A stretch of 64,000 nt of DNA from Deinococcus seoulensis (GTDB lineage: Bacteria; Deinococcota; Deinococci; Deinococcales; Deinococcaceae): the NCBI RefSeq assembly GCF_014648115.1, contig NZ_BMQM01000010.1, forward strand, positions 61,665 through 125,664. The letters run 5' to 3'. The first letter of the stretch is position 1, and each line of letters begins with the position of its first letter. Positions 11,706 to 20,298 of the stretch are shown one piece after another. The translations under genes and the position numbers were made by a program. The notes under the pieces are model-generated. The model worked only from the letters and a program-made list of their open reading frames with translations. It ran no database searches and had not been told where the DNA came from.

Positions 11706-13379
11706 TCAGAAGCCAGCCATGTCGCTGGCGACGGCTCCGGCGCGCAGGTTGTACACGCCGTTCGTCTCGCGGTCCATGAAGCTGTCGGGCAGGTAGGCGT
11801 ACCCGCCGTCCCCGAAGCCGCAACTCCAGGAGTTCTTGATCACGAAGTACCCGGTGGGGAGGGTCAACTTCACGTCGACCAGTCCGGCGATCTTCGCCGC
11901 GTACGTCTGCGTGCCGGTGTTCACGTACCCGACGATGTGAACGGCGTGCCCGCCGCGCACGTTCTGGCCCATGCGGGTGGTGTCGGGCAGGCCACTGGCG
12001 CCGATGGAGTCGAACGCGCCGTCCACGGTGAAGCCCAGGATCAGCTGGTCGCCCCGGTCGATCATCTGCCGCAGCATGGCGCGGCGGTAGGCGCGGGCGG
12101 CGTCCCCGTTGCCCAGGGCGTTGTTGGCGAGCGCCACCCAGACCTCGTTGCCCTGGGTGGGCCGGAAGTTGAACGCGGCGTTCGGGGCGATGTCCCACTC
12201 GGGTTTCCAGGCGCAGTTGTTCGTGCCGCTCTGGCAGACCAGTTGTGCCTGCGCGGTGGTGTCGCTGCACGCCTGATCGGCGTAGTTCACGCAGGAGTTC
12301 TTGAAGGCCGTGATGGGCTGCTGGGTGTTGGCGGGCACGCGCACGCGGCTGCGGGACGGGTTGTACTTCCAGCGGACCTCGGTGGGCAGCATGCGCTGGC
12401 GGGCGATGGCGTCATCGAAATCGCCCCAGCCGGCGCCGTCGCCCAGCACGCCGTCGTCGCCGCGCAGCCAGTAGTACGCGTACTGCTCGGACAGGTTGAA
12501 GGTGATCTGCTTGCGCCGCGCGATCAGGCTTTCCAGCGCGGAGGTGTACGCGAAGGCCATGCAGGTGCCCCGGCGCCCCTGGTCCTTGATGGTGGTGATC
12601 TGATCGATGGCGTTGCCGCGCATCTGGCCGAACAGGGCGCTGGTGGGCGTGAACCGGCACGCGCCGTCACTGGGGTTGCTGACGAACCCGTCCCCGAGTT
12701 CCCCGCCCGGCTGCGAGGGCTTGGGCGGCGCGAGGCGCGTCTGCAGGCGGGTCAGGGCGGCGGTGTTCAGCGCGGCGACGTTGATGCGGGCGTTCGCGGC
12801 GAGCGTCACGCCGCTCAGGGAGTCCTGGGACAGGAACTCGCGCGGAACGGGATTCTGGTCGTTCAGGCCGAAGGACCCGAGGATCTCGGCGCGGTTGCGG
12901 TCGGCGCCCGCCTCGGCCTGCGCGACACTGACGGCCACGGTGTCCTGCCCGAACAGCAGCACCTCGCGGTTCTCGCCGCCGCGCAGGGTGACGGTGGCGG
13001 GCACGGTCAGGCCGCGCGGGAGGCTCAGCGTGGTGCGGGCAATGTCGGCGCGCAGTTCGGTCGAGCGGGCCAGGGTGCCCACGACGTCCAGGCTGCGGCG
13101 CACCTCGGCGTCGCGGGCCTGGATGCGGGCGGGCAGGTCGGTCAGGTTCAGTTGCAGGGCGTTCGGGGCTTTCAGGGTCTGCTGGAACACCTGCGGGTCC
13201 ACGCGCAGCACGTTCAGGTCCAGGTTCGCGATCTGCACCGGTTGCAGGGTCAGGTTCCTGAAGTTCAGGTTGACGGTGTTCTGCGCGTGCGCGCCTCCCA
13301 GCGCGGCGCACAGGGTCAGCAGGGTCAGGCGGCGGGCAGCGTGGTGGGCGGGGCGGCGGGCAGAGCGGTGCTTGTTCAT
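11706..13379 (-). CDS. Secreted papain-like (C1A) cysteine protease
   Basis: 557 residues. A basic N-terminus and hydrophobic stretch (about 17-32, ending AHAQ) form a signal peptide. Residues about 35-230 are an N-terminal region with repeated Asn/Leu patterns and no family I recognise. The catalytic domain follows with Cys273 in 'DQGRRGTCMAFAYTSALESL', His in 'GGHAVHIVGY' (about 480) and Asn in 'FVIKNSWSCGFGDGGYAYLP' (about 520), the papain triad order. Six or more extra cysteines suggest disulfides outside the cell. GGGAG 7 nt before the ATG supports the start. Likely an extracellular protein-degrading enzyme. Confidence 0.88.
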   Translation of the reverse strand: MNKHRSARRPAHHAARRLTLLTLCAALGGAHAQNTVNLNFRNLTLQPVQIANLDLNVLRVDPQVFQQTLKAPNALQLNLTDLPARIQARDAEVRRSLDVVGTLARSTELRADIARTTLSLPRGLTVPATVTLRGGENREVLLFGQDTVAVSVAQAEAGADRNRAEILGSFGLNDQNPVPREFLSQDSLSGVTLAANARINVAALNTAALTRLQTRLAPPKPSQPGGELGDGFVSNPSDGACRFTPTSALFGQMRGNAIDQITTIKDQGRRGTCMAFAYTSALESLIARRKQITFNLSEQYAYYWLRGDDGVLGDGAGWGDFDDAIARQRMLPTEVRWKYNPSRSRVRVPANTQQPITAFKNSCVNYADQACSDTTAQAQLVCQSGTNNCAWKPEWDIAPNAAFNFRPTQGNEVWVALANNALGNGDAARAYRRAMLRQMIDRGDQLILGFTVDGAFDSIGASGLPDTTRMGQNVRGGHAVHIVGYVNTGTQTYAAKIAGLVDVKLTLPTGYFVIKNSWSCGFGDGGYAYLPDSFMDRETNGVYNLRAGAVASDMAGF

Positions 13380-13503
13380 GCTGATCTCCCTGAAAACCGC
13401 TGCCGTTGGTCCGTCTGCGCGGGGGCGGCGGGTTCTCGTGGGTGCAGTTCACCACCTCACCCATGATCGGGCCGTGATCGGCCGCGCCGGTCCGGGCACC
13501 TGC

Positions 13504-13541
13504 GCATGAACAGGCCCGCATGAACAGGCCCATGAACGGCA
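13504..13541 (+). repeat. 14-bp tandem repeat upstream of catalase-family gene
   Basis: GCATGAACAGGCCC occurs twice in tandem (13504-13517, 13518-13531), followed by a third partial ATGAACGGC unit. It lies in the 226-nt divergent gap between the protease and the catalase-family gene. Confidence 0.7.
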
Positions 13542-13594
13542 GCTGAACGGAGCGACAAGGGCGCCCCTGCTGGCCGGATTCCGCGCGTGCCTGT

Positions 13595-13600
13595 TAGCCT
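13595..13600 (+). promoter_or_regulatory. leaderless -10 box of catalase-family gene
   Basis: TAGCCT is followed by only 5 nt (GCGCC) before ATG 13606, so the transcript should begin at the start codon. Confidence 0.6.
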
Positions 13601-13605
13601 GCGCC

Positions 13606-14724
13606 ATGACATCTGACGGGACTCCGGAGTTCGTGCAGTACCACGACAGGCTCGAACAGGCGCAGCCGGGCGAAGCGCAGACCGCCGAGCGGATCGCGCA
13701 GGTCATGCGCGGGTACAGCGAGGCCTTCCAGGGGCGCTACCACCACGCCGTTCGCAGCGTGCACAGCAAATCGCACGGGGTCATGATCGGGGAACTGGAG
13801 GTGCCGGGCGACCTGCCCGCCCCGCTGGCGCAGGGGCTGTTCGCGCAGGCGGGCCGCTACCCGGCCGTGATGCGGCTGTCCACGCCGCCCGGCGACATCC
13901 TGCCGGACAGCGTGTCCACACCCCGCGCCCTGGCGCTGAAGGTCGTGGGTCCGGCCGGGCAGGACATGGTGGACGGCCACGCGGGCGAGGTCACGCAGGA
14001 CTTCCTCCTGAACAACGGTCCCGTGTTCGCCGCGAAGGACGCCAGCGGCTTCCTGAACAACCAGTTGCCGATCCGCCTGACCGTGAACGCCCCGGAGGAA
14101 CTGAAGGTCGCGGCGGCGCTGGGCGCGCAGGTCGCGGCGCGCGTCGCGGGCAGCAGCGGCCCGCTGGCCGGCGCCCTGAAGCAACTGGGCGGCCACCCGT
14201 ACACGCACCCGCTGGGCGAGACGTACTACTCGCAACTGCCCGTCCGCTGGGGCGAGTACGTGGCGAAGGTGTCGCTCGCGCCGGTCTCGCAGCCGCTGCT
14301 GGCCCTGAAGGATCAGGCGGTGAAGGTCCTCGGGCCGGGCCGCGCCGACGCACTCCGGGCCGCCGTGGCCGACACCATCCGCCGCGAGGGTGGCGTGTGG
14401 GAACTGCGCGCGCAATTGTGCACCGACCCGCAGCGCATGCCCATCGAGGACGGCTCGGTGCAGTGGGACGAGACGCTCAGTCCCTTCCGGATGGTCGCGC
14501 GGTTGACCGTGCCGCCGCAGGACACGGCCCGCCCGGACAAACTGGTGTTCGCGGACGACCGCCTGAGTTTCAACCCGTGGCACGCGCTGGCCGCGCACCG
14601 CCCGCTGGGGAACGCCATGCGCGCCCGCCGCCACGTGTACGAGATGTCTGTGCAGTTCCGCCGCGAGCACAACGACGAACCCATCCCGGAACCCCGCAGC
14701 GGCGCGGACCTGCCCCAGCCCTGA
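13606..14724 (+). CDS. Catalase-family heme protein
   Basis: 372 residues, shorter than true catalases (about 480 or more). Recognisable blocks are 'HSKSHGVMIGELEV' near residue 53 (catalytic His region), 'YPAVMRLSTPPGDILPDSVSTPRALALKVV' (about 85-115) and 'HPLGETYYSQLPVRWGEYVAK' (about 200-220). It matches the catalase-like superfamily (SrpA-like or uncharacterised catalase family) whose members bind heme and may act as peroxidases, peroxygenases or weak catalases. It lacks a signal peptide, so it is cytoplasmic. The start is fixed by a TAGCCT box 5 nt upstream. Confidence 0.8.
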   Translation: MTSDGTPEFVQYHDRLEQAQPGEAQTAERIAQVMRGYSEAFQGRYHHAVRSVHSKSHGVMIGELEVPGDLPAPLAQGLFAQAGRYPAVMRLSTPPGDILPDSVSTPRALALKVVGPAGQDMVDGHAGEVTQDFLLNNGPVFAAKDASGFLNNQLPIRLTVNAPEELKVAAALGAQVAARVAGSSGPLAGALKQLGGHPYTHPLGETYYSQLPVRWGEYVAKVSLAPVSQPLLALKDQAVKVLGPGRADALRAAVADTIRREGGVWELRAQLCTDPQRMPIEDGSVQWDETLSPFRMVARLTVPPQDTARPDKLVFADDRLSFNPWHALAAHRPLGNAMRARRHVYEMSVQFRREHNDEPIPEPRSGADLPQP

Positions 14725-14748
14725 AGCCTGGAGCGGGCGCAGGTCGCG

Positions 14749-15093
14749 TCACTCCGGGCCGTACTGATGCTCGGCGGGTAGTGGCCCCTGCTCGTGCACG
14801 GCCTGCGCGATGCGGGCGGCCAGTGGGAAGTCCACGGCGGCGTACCACGCTTCTTCCAGGCCTGCCCCGGCCGGCGCGGCGCGGTACACGCACAGGCTGG
14901 GGCCGAAACTGCACGAGCCCAGGCAGCCGCTCTCGGTCAGGCGCAGCGTGCCGCCCCGCTTGTAGTACACCAGGGACTCGCGTTCCAGGTGATTCCACAG
15001 GGCCTTGTGCAGCAGCGCCGACCCGCGCGCCTGACAGTTGGGGCCCTGGCAGACGAGCAGGTGGCCGTGGGTGGGGAAGTACTTGGCAGGCAT
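14749..15093 (-). CDS. Thioredoxin-like [2Fe-2S] ferredoxin
   Basis: 114 residues. Four cysteines in the thioredoxin-like ferredoxin order: 'VCQGPNCQARG' near residue 16 and 'SGCLGSCSFGPSLCVYR' near 57. This family (COG3411 type) carries one [2Fe-2S] cluster, and members often sit in cobalamin genes (CbiW-like). The ATG is 4 nt after the stop of btuD, making it the last gene of the B12 uptake operon under the cobalamin riboswitch. A role in reducing imported corrinoid is plausible but inferred from context only. Confidence 0.82.
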   Translation of the reverse strand: MPAKYFPTHGHLLVCQGPNCQARGSALLHKALWNHLERESLVYYKRGGTLRLTESGCLGSCSFGPSLCVYRAAPAGAGLEEAWYAAVDFPLAARIAQAVHEQGPLPAEHQYGPE

Positions 15094-15097
15094 CGCC

Positions 15098-15922
15098 CTA
15101 ATCCTCGGGGATAACCAGCAGGCGGTCTGAGTCCTGCACCACCCTGACCCGCACCCCGTACGCCGCGAGCAGGTTCGCGGGCGTCAGCACCTCGCGCGGC
15201 GTGCCGGTCGCGAGGACCTGCCCGGCGTGCAGCAGCACCAGCCGGTCGGCGCGGGCCGCGAGGTTCAGGTCGTGCAGGACCGCCACGACGCCCAGCCCCC
15301 CGGCCACCTCGCAGCGCAGGTAGCGCACCACGTCCAGCGCGTACGCGAGGTCCAGGTGGTTGGTGGGTTCGTCCAGCAGCAGAAACCGGGGTTGCGCGGC
15401 CAGTGCGCGGGCCAGGGCGGCGCGCTGCGCCTCGCCGCCCGACAGTTCCGACACGCGCCGGTCCTCGAAACGGCGGGTGTCCGTGCGGTCCAGCGCGGCG
15501 TCCACGGCGGCCTCGTCCTCGGCGGTCCAGGGGGAGCGGGGCAGCAGACCAAAGCGCCAGTCGCCCGCGCCGCGCCCCAGGGCGACCACGTCCCGCACGC
15601 GCGCGGCGGCCGGGAGGCCCTCGCTCTGCGCCAGGAACGCCAGCGCCCGTGACCGCTCGGCGCGGCTCCAGGCTCGCAGCGGCTTCCCGGCCAGTCGCAC
15701 CTCGCCGCGCGTGACGGGGGTCAGGCCGATCAGGGCGCGCAGCAGCGTGCTTTTCCCGGCGCCGTTCGGGCCGATCACGGCCGTGAACTCGCCCGGCGCG
15801 AAGGTCACCGTGACGCCCCGCACCGCCGGGAACGACCCGGCCTGCACGTGCACGTCGTGCGCCTCCAGCCGATCCGGGCTGCTGGTGGGACTGCTGGCCG
15901 GGCTCTGCACGGAACTACTCAC
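15098..15922 (-). CDS. btuD: Cobalamin ABC transporter ATPase (BtuD-like)
   Basis: 274 residues. Walker A 'GPNGAGKSTLLRALIG' near 53, signature 'LSGGEAQRAALARALA' near 155 and Walker B 'FLLLDEPTNHLDL' near 178 make it a FecE/BtuD-type ATPase. It overlaps the permease gene by 8 nt. FecCD-type systems carry iron chelates or B12; the riboswitch upstream decides for cobalamin. It sits on the cytoplasmic face of the membrane and powers import. A roughly 25-residue Ser/Pro-rich leader precedes the usual start. Confidence 0.9.
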   Translation of the reverse strand: MSSSVQSPASSPTSSPDRLEAHDVHVQAGSFPAVRGVTVTFAPGEFTAVIGPNGAGKSTLLRALIGLTPVTRGEVRLAGKPLRAWSRAERSRALAFLAQSEGLPAAARVRDVVALGRGAGDWRFGLLPRSPWTAEDEAAVDAALDRTDTRRFEDRRVSELSGGEAQRAALARALAAQPRFLLLDEPTNHLDLAYALDVVRYLRCEVAGGLGVVAVLHDLNLAARADRLVLLHAGQVLATGTPREVLTPANLLAAYGVRVRVVQDSDRLLVIPED

Positions 15923-16934
15923 TGACCTGCCGCCTCAGCAGCCACAGGAAGAACGGCCCGCCCAGCAGCGTGGTCACGATGCCCACCTGCGACAGCGGCG
16001 TGGTGCGGGCCAGCAGGTCCGCGTACACCAGCAGCGCCCCGCCCAGCAGCGCCGAGAGCGGCAGCAGTGTCCGGTGACCGGGGCCGAACATCAGGCGCAC
16101 CACGTGCGGCACGATGAGTCCCACGAAGCCGATCACGCCCACGTACGCCACCGCGCCCGCCGTGGCGACGCTGGCCGCCACGACCGTGATCAGCCGCAGC
16201 CGCTCGACCGGCACGCCCAGACTGCGGGCGGTGAGTTCCCCCAGTTGCAGGGTGTCCAGCGCGCGGGCCAGCAGCAGCAGCGCCCCGCCGCCCAGCGCCG
16301 CGTACGGCAGGACCGTCAGCACGTCCGGCCAGCCGCTGAAGCCCAGGTCGCCCAGCGTGTAGGCCAGCACCTGCCGCGCGCGGTCCTCGCCGCGCAGGAT
16401 CAGTGCCGTGGTGGCCGCGCTCAGGACGCTGCCCACCACCACGCCCGCCAGGATCAGGCGGTTCGGCGGAAAGCGGCGGCCCTCACGCGCCAGGGCCAGC
16501 GTGCCCGTCACGGCCGCCAGCGCCAGCAGCAGCGCCGTCACCGGAATCAGGGTGCGCGGCCAGCCGGCCACGATGGCGATGGTCGCGCCCAGCGCGCTGC
16601 CGCTCGCCACGCCCAGCAGGTACGGGTCGGCCAGCGGGTTGCGGAACACGCCCTGAAACGCGCCGCCGCACACGCTGAGGCTCGCACCCACCAGCACGCC
16701 CATCACCACGCGCGGCAGGCGGATCTGCCACACGATCACGTCGTTCCCGGCCAGCGCCTGACCGGTCACGCCGCGCCACAGCGCCCCCAGCACCTCGCCC
16801 GGCGGCACGTTCACGCTGCCCAGCCCGGTGCCCAGCACCACCGCCGAGAGCAGCAGCAGCACCAGCCCGGCCGTCTTCAGGGGCAGCGCCAGGGCGCCGG
16901 CCGCCCCCCGGCGGTCACTCGCGGCGGCTTCCAC
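15915..16934 (-). CDS. btuC: Cobalamin ABC transporter permease (BtuC-like)
   Basis: 339 residues, about ten hydrophobic segments, FecCD family (PF01032). Typical blocks are 'NPLADPYLLGVASGSALGA' near residue 95 and 'GFVGLIVPHVVRLMFGPGHR' near 268, the latter being the coupling region that contacts the ATPase. Its stop overlaps btuD by 8 nt, and 4 nt separate it from btuF, so this is one operon. The membrane channel should move B12 delivered by BtuF. Confidence 0.92.
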   Translation of the reverse strand: MEAAASDRRGAAGALALPLKTAGLVLLLLSAVVLGTGLGSVNVPPGEVLGALWRGVTGQALAGNDVIVWQIRLPRVVMGVLVGASLSVCGGAFQGVFRNPLADPYLLGVASGSALGATIAIVAGWPRTLIPVTALLLALAAVTGTLALAREGRRFPPNRLILAGVVVGSVLSAATTALILRGEDRARQVLAYTLGDLGFSGWPDVLTVLPYAALGGGALLLLARALDTLQLGELTARSLGVPVERLRLITVVAASVATAGAVAYVGVIGFVGLIVPHVVRLMFGPGHRTLLPLSALLGGALLVYADLLARTTPLSQVGIVTTLLGGPFFLWLLRRQVSE

Positions 16935-16938
16935 GGGC

Positions 16939-17814
16939 TTACTTGAACAGTTCCGGGTGAATCAGCTTCGCCAGGCCGCGCAGCGCCTGCGGCAGGCGCG
17001 GGCCGGGGCGGCCCAGCATGGTGTTCAGGTCATCCGGGATGCTCACGACCCGCCCGGTCTTCAGCGCGCCGATGCTGTTCCAGCCGGGCCGCGCGCCCGC
17101 CGTCTTCGCGTCCACGCCCAGGATCAGTTGCGGGTTGGCCTTCACGATGAATTCCGGGTCCACCTTCGGGAAGTCCCCCATGCTGGCGGGGATGATGTTC
17201 CGCGCGCCCGCCTTGGTCAGCAGCACACCCATGAACGAGTTCGGGCCGATCGAGTACGGCGTCGGGTCGATCTCCAGGTACGCGGTGGGTTTACGCACCA
17301 CGTTCCTCGTCAGGATCTCCACGCGGGCGATATCGCTCTTCATGCGCGTCACCAGCGCCCGCGCCTGCGCCTCGCGGTTCACGACGCGGCCCAGCGTCAG
17401 GGTCTTGCTGAACACCTCGTCGTACGTTTCGGGGTTCACGGCCACCACCGTGATGCCCGCCTGCGTCAGCGGTCCCTCCAGCTTCCCGTACTGACTGACC
17501 AGCACCAGGTCCGGCTTCTGCGCGATGATCGCCTCGACGTTCGGGTCGTACAGGCCGCCCATCTTCGGCAGTTTCGTCACCTGCTGCGGGTAGTCGCTGT
17601 AGGCGTCCACGCCCACCAGCTTCTCGCAGGCGGCAATGGCGCACAGCGTCTCGGTGGTGCTGGGCAGCATGCTCACGATCCGCTTTGGCTCGGCCTTCAC
17701 GGTCACGGTGCGGCCCAGGTCGTCTTTCAGGGTCAGGGGGTAGGTGGTCGCGGCAGATGCGCCGCTCAGGGTCAGGAAGCCGGTCAGGGCCGCAGTCAGG
17801 AAGGTACGGTTCAT
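16939..17814 (-). CDS. btuF: Cobalamin-binding protein (BtuF-like)
   Basis: 291 residues from ATG 17814, chosen for an AAGGAG 6 nt upstream and a signal peptide beginning there ('MNRTFLTAALTGFLTLSGASA'); a longer frame from 17856 adds nothing. PF01497 periplasmic-binding fold: 'PKRIVSMLPSTTETLCAI' near 45 and 'VEAIIAQKPDLVLVSQYG' near 93. It should capture corrinoids outside the membrane and hand them to BtuC. It is the first gene behind the cobalamin riboswitch. Confidence 0.9.
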   Translation of the reverse strand: MNRTFLTAALTGFLTLSGASAATTYPLTLKDDLGRTVTVKAEPKRIVSMLPSTTETLCAIAACEKLVGVDAYSDYPQQVTKLPKMGGLYDPNVEAIIAQKPDLVLVSQYGKLEGPLTQAGITVVAVNPETYDEVFSKTLTLGRVVNREAQARALVTRMKSDIARVEILTRNVVRKPTAYLEIDPTPYSIGPNSFMGVLLTKAGARNIIPASMGDFPKVDPEFIVKANPQLILGVDAKTAGARPGWNSIGALKTGRVVSIPDDLNTMLGRPGPRLPQALRGLAKLIHPELFK

Positions 17815-17849
17815 GGAGTGCTCCTTGGCTGCCTCCCCCGGCCGGAAGC

Positions 17850-18090
17850 ACAACACCGCCCCGGAGTGGGGCGGCGCAGGGAATCAGCAGTCCGTGGGCA
17901 GGCACGCCAGGAGCGGGGCCAGCCACGGCGTGCCCCCTACTCCGCGAGAGGTCATGCCACACGCCCCCGGTGCCGGGCAGGCGTGAACGGCGGGGGTGCT
18001 CGGCCTTGCCCGCCCCACAGGGGAGGGTTACCGTTGCGCGACAGGACCGGATTCTCACCGGATTTCCCCCCGCAGCCGTCACCGCCCAGC
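17850..18090 (-). promoter_or_regulatory. cobalamin (B12) riboswitch
   Basis: Read on the minus strand, the leader starts GGTGACGGCT and contains the diagnostic blocks GGGGAAATCCGGTGAGAATC and CTGTCGCGCAACGGTAACC (about 18070-18027), then GGCCGAGCACCCCCGCC as the next conserved box. A stable hairpin (17856-17874, CCGCCCC...GGGGCGG) precedes the AAGGAG of btuF and may be part of the expression switch. In the known class, adenosylcobalamin binding represses the uptake genes downstream. Boundaries are approximate. Confidence 0.93.
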
Positions 18091-18232
18091 ATAGCGCAGC
18101 CGACCCCCGCCGCCCTGCGCCAACCTGACGCGCGGCGGCCGCTCCCGGCCGGTACACTCGCGGTCATCACAGGCCGCCCGCTCCTGCGCCATCCTGCCAC
18201 CTGCTGAAATTCACCGTACTGCTGGACGGTCC

Positions 18233-19354
18233 ATGATCAACCTGTTTCTGGGAATCCTGCTGCTGCTCGTGCTGGTCATCGCGGAACTGCTGTACATCCA
18301 CTTCGTGGAGAAGGAACCCATCCCCTGGCGCGAGGTGATGTTCAACCTGAACTCCGGGCACGTCATGACCTGGGTGTGCCGCGGCCTGGAAATCGCGGGT
18401 TTCGACTACGTCCTGCGGCACTTCAGTCTCGGCTGGGTCGGGCAGTGGCCGGTCGCGGCGCAGTGGGTGTTCACGCTGCTCGCCTGGGACCTGTGCTTCT
18501 ACTGGATGCACCGCCTGCACCACAAGTACCCGCTGCTGTGGGCCGTGCATGTCGTCCATCACGAGGGCGAACACTTCAGCCTGTCGCTGGGCATCCGCAA
18601 CTCCTGGTACTCCTCGCTGACCTCACTGCCGTTCTTCGTGCCGCTGGCCGTGCTGGGCGTCCCCACCGAACAGTTCGTGCTGATCGGCGCACTGCACTAC
18701 TTCGTGCAGTTCTACAACCACAACCGCGTCGTGAAGAACAGCGGCTGGCTGGAGCACGTCCTCGTCACGCCGTCCCATCACCGGGTGCACCACGCCAGCA
18801 ACCCCGAGTACCGCGACCGGAACTGCGGCGGCACCTTCGCCATGTGGGACCGCTGGTTCGGCACCTTCCAGGAGGAACGCGGCGACATCGAGATCAGGTA
18901 CGGCGTCGCGCACCGCACGCCCAGCGACAACCCCTTCTGGGCGAACAACCTCCCGGTGCTGCGGCACGTCCTGCGCCGCCCCGCGCCGCGCCTGCCCACC
19001 TGGACGCGCCGCGACCCCACGCCCCTCCCGGACCCGCTGGTCGCGCTGGGGGGCTTCGTGCTGTTCGGCGTGCTGATCGACTACATCGCCACCCAGCCCA
19101 CGCGGGGCGGCGCGGAGGAATTCACGCTGTTCGGCATCCTGCTGGCCAGTACCGTCGCCGTCGCCGGACTGTTCGAGGGCCGCCGCTGGGGCAGCCGCTC
19201 CTGGCTGCTGCTGGCCGCCGCGCTGGCCGCCTTCACCGCCTGGACCGGCCGCGACGACCTCGCCCTGATCGCCCTGACCGCCGCGTTCCTGGCACACGCC
19301 CTGCTGACCACCTGGTGGACCCGCAGACCGCAGCCGCAGCTGACTGGAGCGTAA
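18233..19354 (+). CDS. Sterol desaturase/fatty acid hydroxylase family protein
   Basis: 373 residues. The three histidine clusters of the non-heme di-iron membrane oxygenase superfamily (PF04116) are complete: 'HRLHH' near residue 101, 'HVVHH' near 113 and 'HHRVHH' near 185. Hydrophobic segments lie at 2-22, 77-95, 130-155 and in the C-terminal third, where four extra segments follow the catalytic part, making it longer than minimal members. Substrates of bacterial members include carotenoids, ether lipids and fatty acids. Which applies here is unknown. The start is uncertain because no good ribosome site is visible. Confidence 0.85.
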   Translation: MINLFLGILLLLVLVIAELLYIHFVEKEPIPWREVMFNLNSGHVMTWVCRGLEIAGFDYVLRHFSLGWVGQWPVAAQWVFTLLAWDLCFYWMHRLHHKYPLLWAVHVVHHEGEHFSLSLGIRNSWYSSLTSLPFFVPLAVLGVPTEQFVLIGALHYFVQFYNHNRVVKNSGWLEHVLVTPSHHRVHHASNPEYRDRNCGGTFAMWDRWFGTFQEERGDIEIRYGVAHRTPSDNPFWANNLPVLRHVLRRPAPRLPTWTRRDPTPLPDPLVALGGFVLFGVLIDYIATQPTRGGAEEFTLFGILLASTVAVAGLFEGRRWGSRSWLLLAAALAAFTAWTGRDDLALIALTAAFLAHALLTTWWTRRPQPQLTGA

Positions 19355-19387
19355 CGAGACTTGTAGCGAGGGAACCGAACCGCCGGA

Positions 19388-19469
19388 AGTGGGCACCGGG
19401 TGGCCTTGACCTGGGCGGTCAGGCCGCGCACACGCTGTTGACCATCAGCCATCAGCCATCAGCCATCAA
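19388..19469. repeat. heptad-repeat element 2 (plsC 3' end)
   Basis: A leader block CTTGACCTGGGCGG...CACGCTGTTGACC is followed by four 7-bp units CATCAGC ending CATCAAC. The same leader block recurs at 21930-21975. On the minus strand the plsC stop codon TGA (19466-19468) lies inside the first heptad. Confidence 0.75.
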
Positions 19470-20137
19470 CCGGACAACGCCTCCCCGACCGGGCGGGACA
19501 GTTCCGTCAGGGCCTCGCCGAGTTCCGCCGTGACGCTCTTGATCCCCCCGCGCGGCGAGATGGGTTCGCCGAACCGCACGATCCAGCGTTTCCCCTCGCG
19601 GCTGATTCCGGCGGGCAGGATCGGCGCGCGGCCCTTCGCGGCGATCAGGGCCGCGCCGCCGTGCAGTTCCGTGCCGCCGCGCGTGCCCTGCGGGAAGATC
19701 CCGACCGTGCCGCCCGCTTTCAGGATCCGCAGGGACGTGCGGACCGCGCCCAGGTCGTTGCCGCTGCGGTCCACCGGGAACGACCCCCCGGCGCGGATGA
19801 TGTCCCCGACGACCGGCACGAACAGTTCCTTTTTCGCCATGAACTGCATGAACCGCCCGTGCGGCAGTGCGCGCGCCACCAGGAACGGGTCCAGGCCGCT
19901 CACGTGGTTGGCTGCCACGACCAGCGGCGTGCCCGCGACCGGCACGTGCTCGCGCCCGTGCACTTCGAGGTGCATGCCGCTCGCCAGGACCGGCAGGTAC
20001 GTGACGTTCACCACGAAACGGTACACGCCGGGAATCACGCGCGGCGCGGCCGGTTCCGGCGCGGGACGCGCAACTACGGCCGCGCCGTGGTCTGGAGAGC
20101 CGGAGCCGTTCAGGTCAGGGCGGGCAACTTCACTCAT
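19466..20137 (-). CDS. Lysophospholipid acyltransferase (PlsC-like)
   Basis: 223 residues from ATG 20137. The PlsC motifs are present: 'NHVSGLDPF' (HX4D, near residue 78), 'FPVDRSGND' near 120 and 'IFPQGTRGG' near 146, which bind the glycerol phosphate backbone. The enzyme acylates 1-acylglycerol-3-phosphate or a related lysolipid at the membrane. An N-terminal Pro/Ala-rich segment of about 35 residues precedes the domain. TATCCT 8 nt before the ATG supports the start. Its stop lies within heptad element 2. Confidence 0.88.
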   Translation of the reverse strand: MSEVARPDLNGSGSPDHGAAVVARPAPEPAAPRVIPGVYRFVVNVTYLPVLASGMHLEVHGREHVPVAGTPLVVAANHVSGLDPFLVARALPHGRFMQFMAKKELFVPVVGDIIRAGGSFPVDRSGNDLGAVRTSLRILKAGGTVGIFPQGTRGGTELHGGAALIAAKGRAPILPAGISREGKRWIVRFGEPISPRGGIKSVTAELGEALTELSRPVGEALSG

Positions 20138-20145
20138 CAATGCAG

Positions 20146-20151
20146 AGGATA
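20146..20151 (-). promoter_or_regulatory. leaderless -10 box of plsC-like gene
   Basis: TATCCT on the minus strand, 8 nt before ATG 20137. Confidence 0.5.
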
Positions 20152-20285
20152 CGCCCGCCGCGCCCTCCCGGCAGCCCAGGCTGACCCGCCCGCCTCCCTG
20201 CCCTGCGGGAACGCTAAGTGGCACGTGAAGGCCGCGCCCGGCCCAACGTGACGGCGCCGACAGTGCCCGGGCCGGGGTGCGGGCG

Positions 20286-20291
20286 TAGGCT
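20286..20291 (+). promoter_or_regulatory. leaderless -10 box of NAD(P)-binding protein
   Basis: TAGGCT, 7 nt before ATG 20299. It rules out the longer frame that starts at 20218. Confidence 0.6.
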
Positions 20292-20298
20292 GGGCCGC

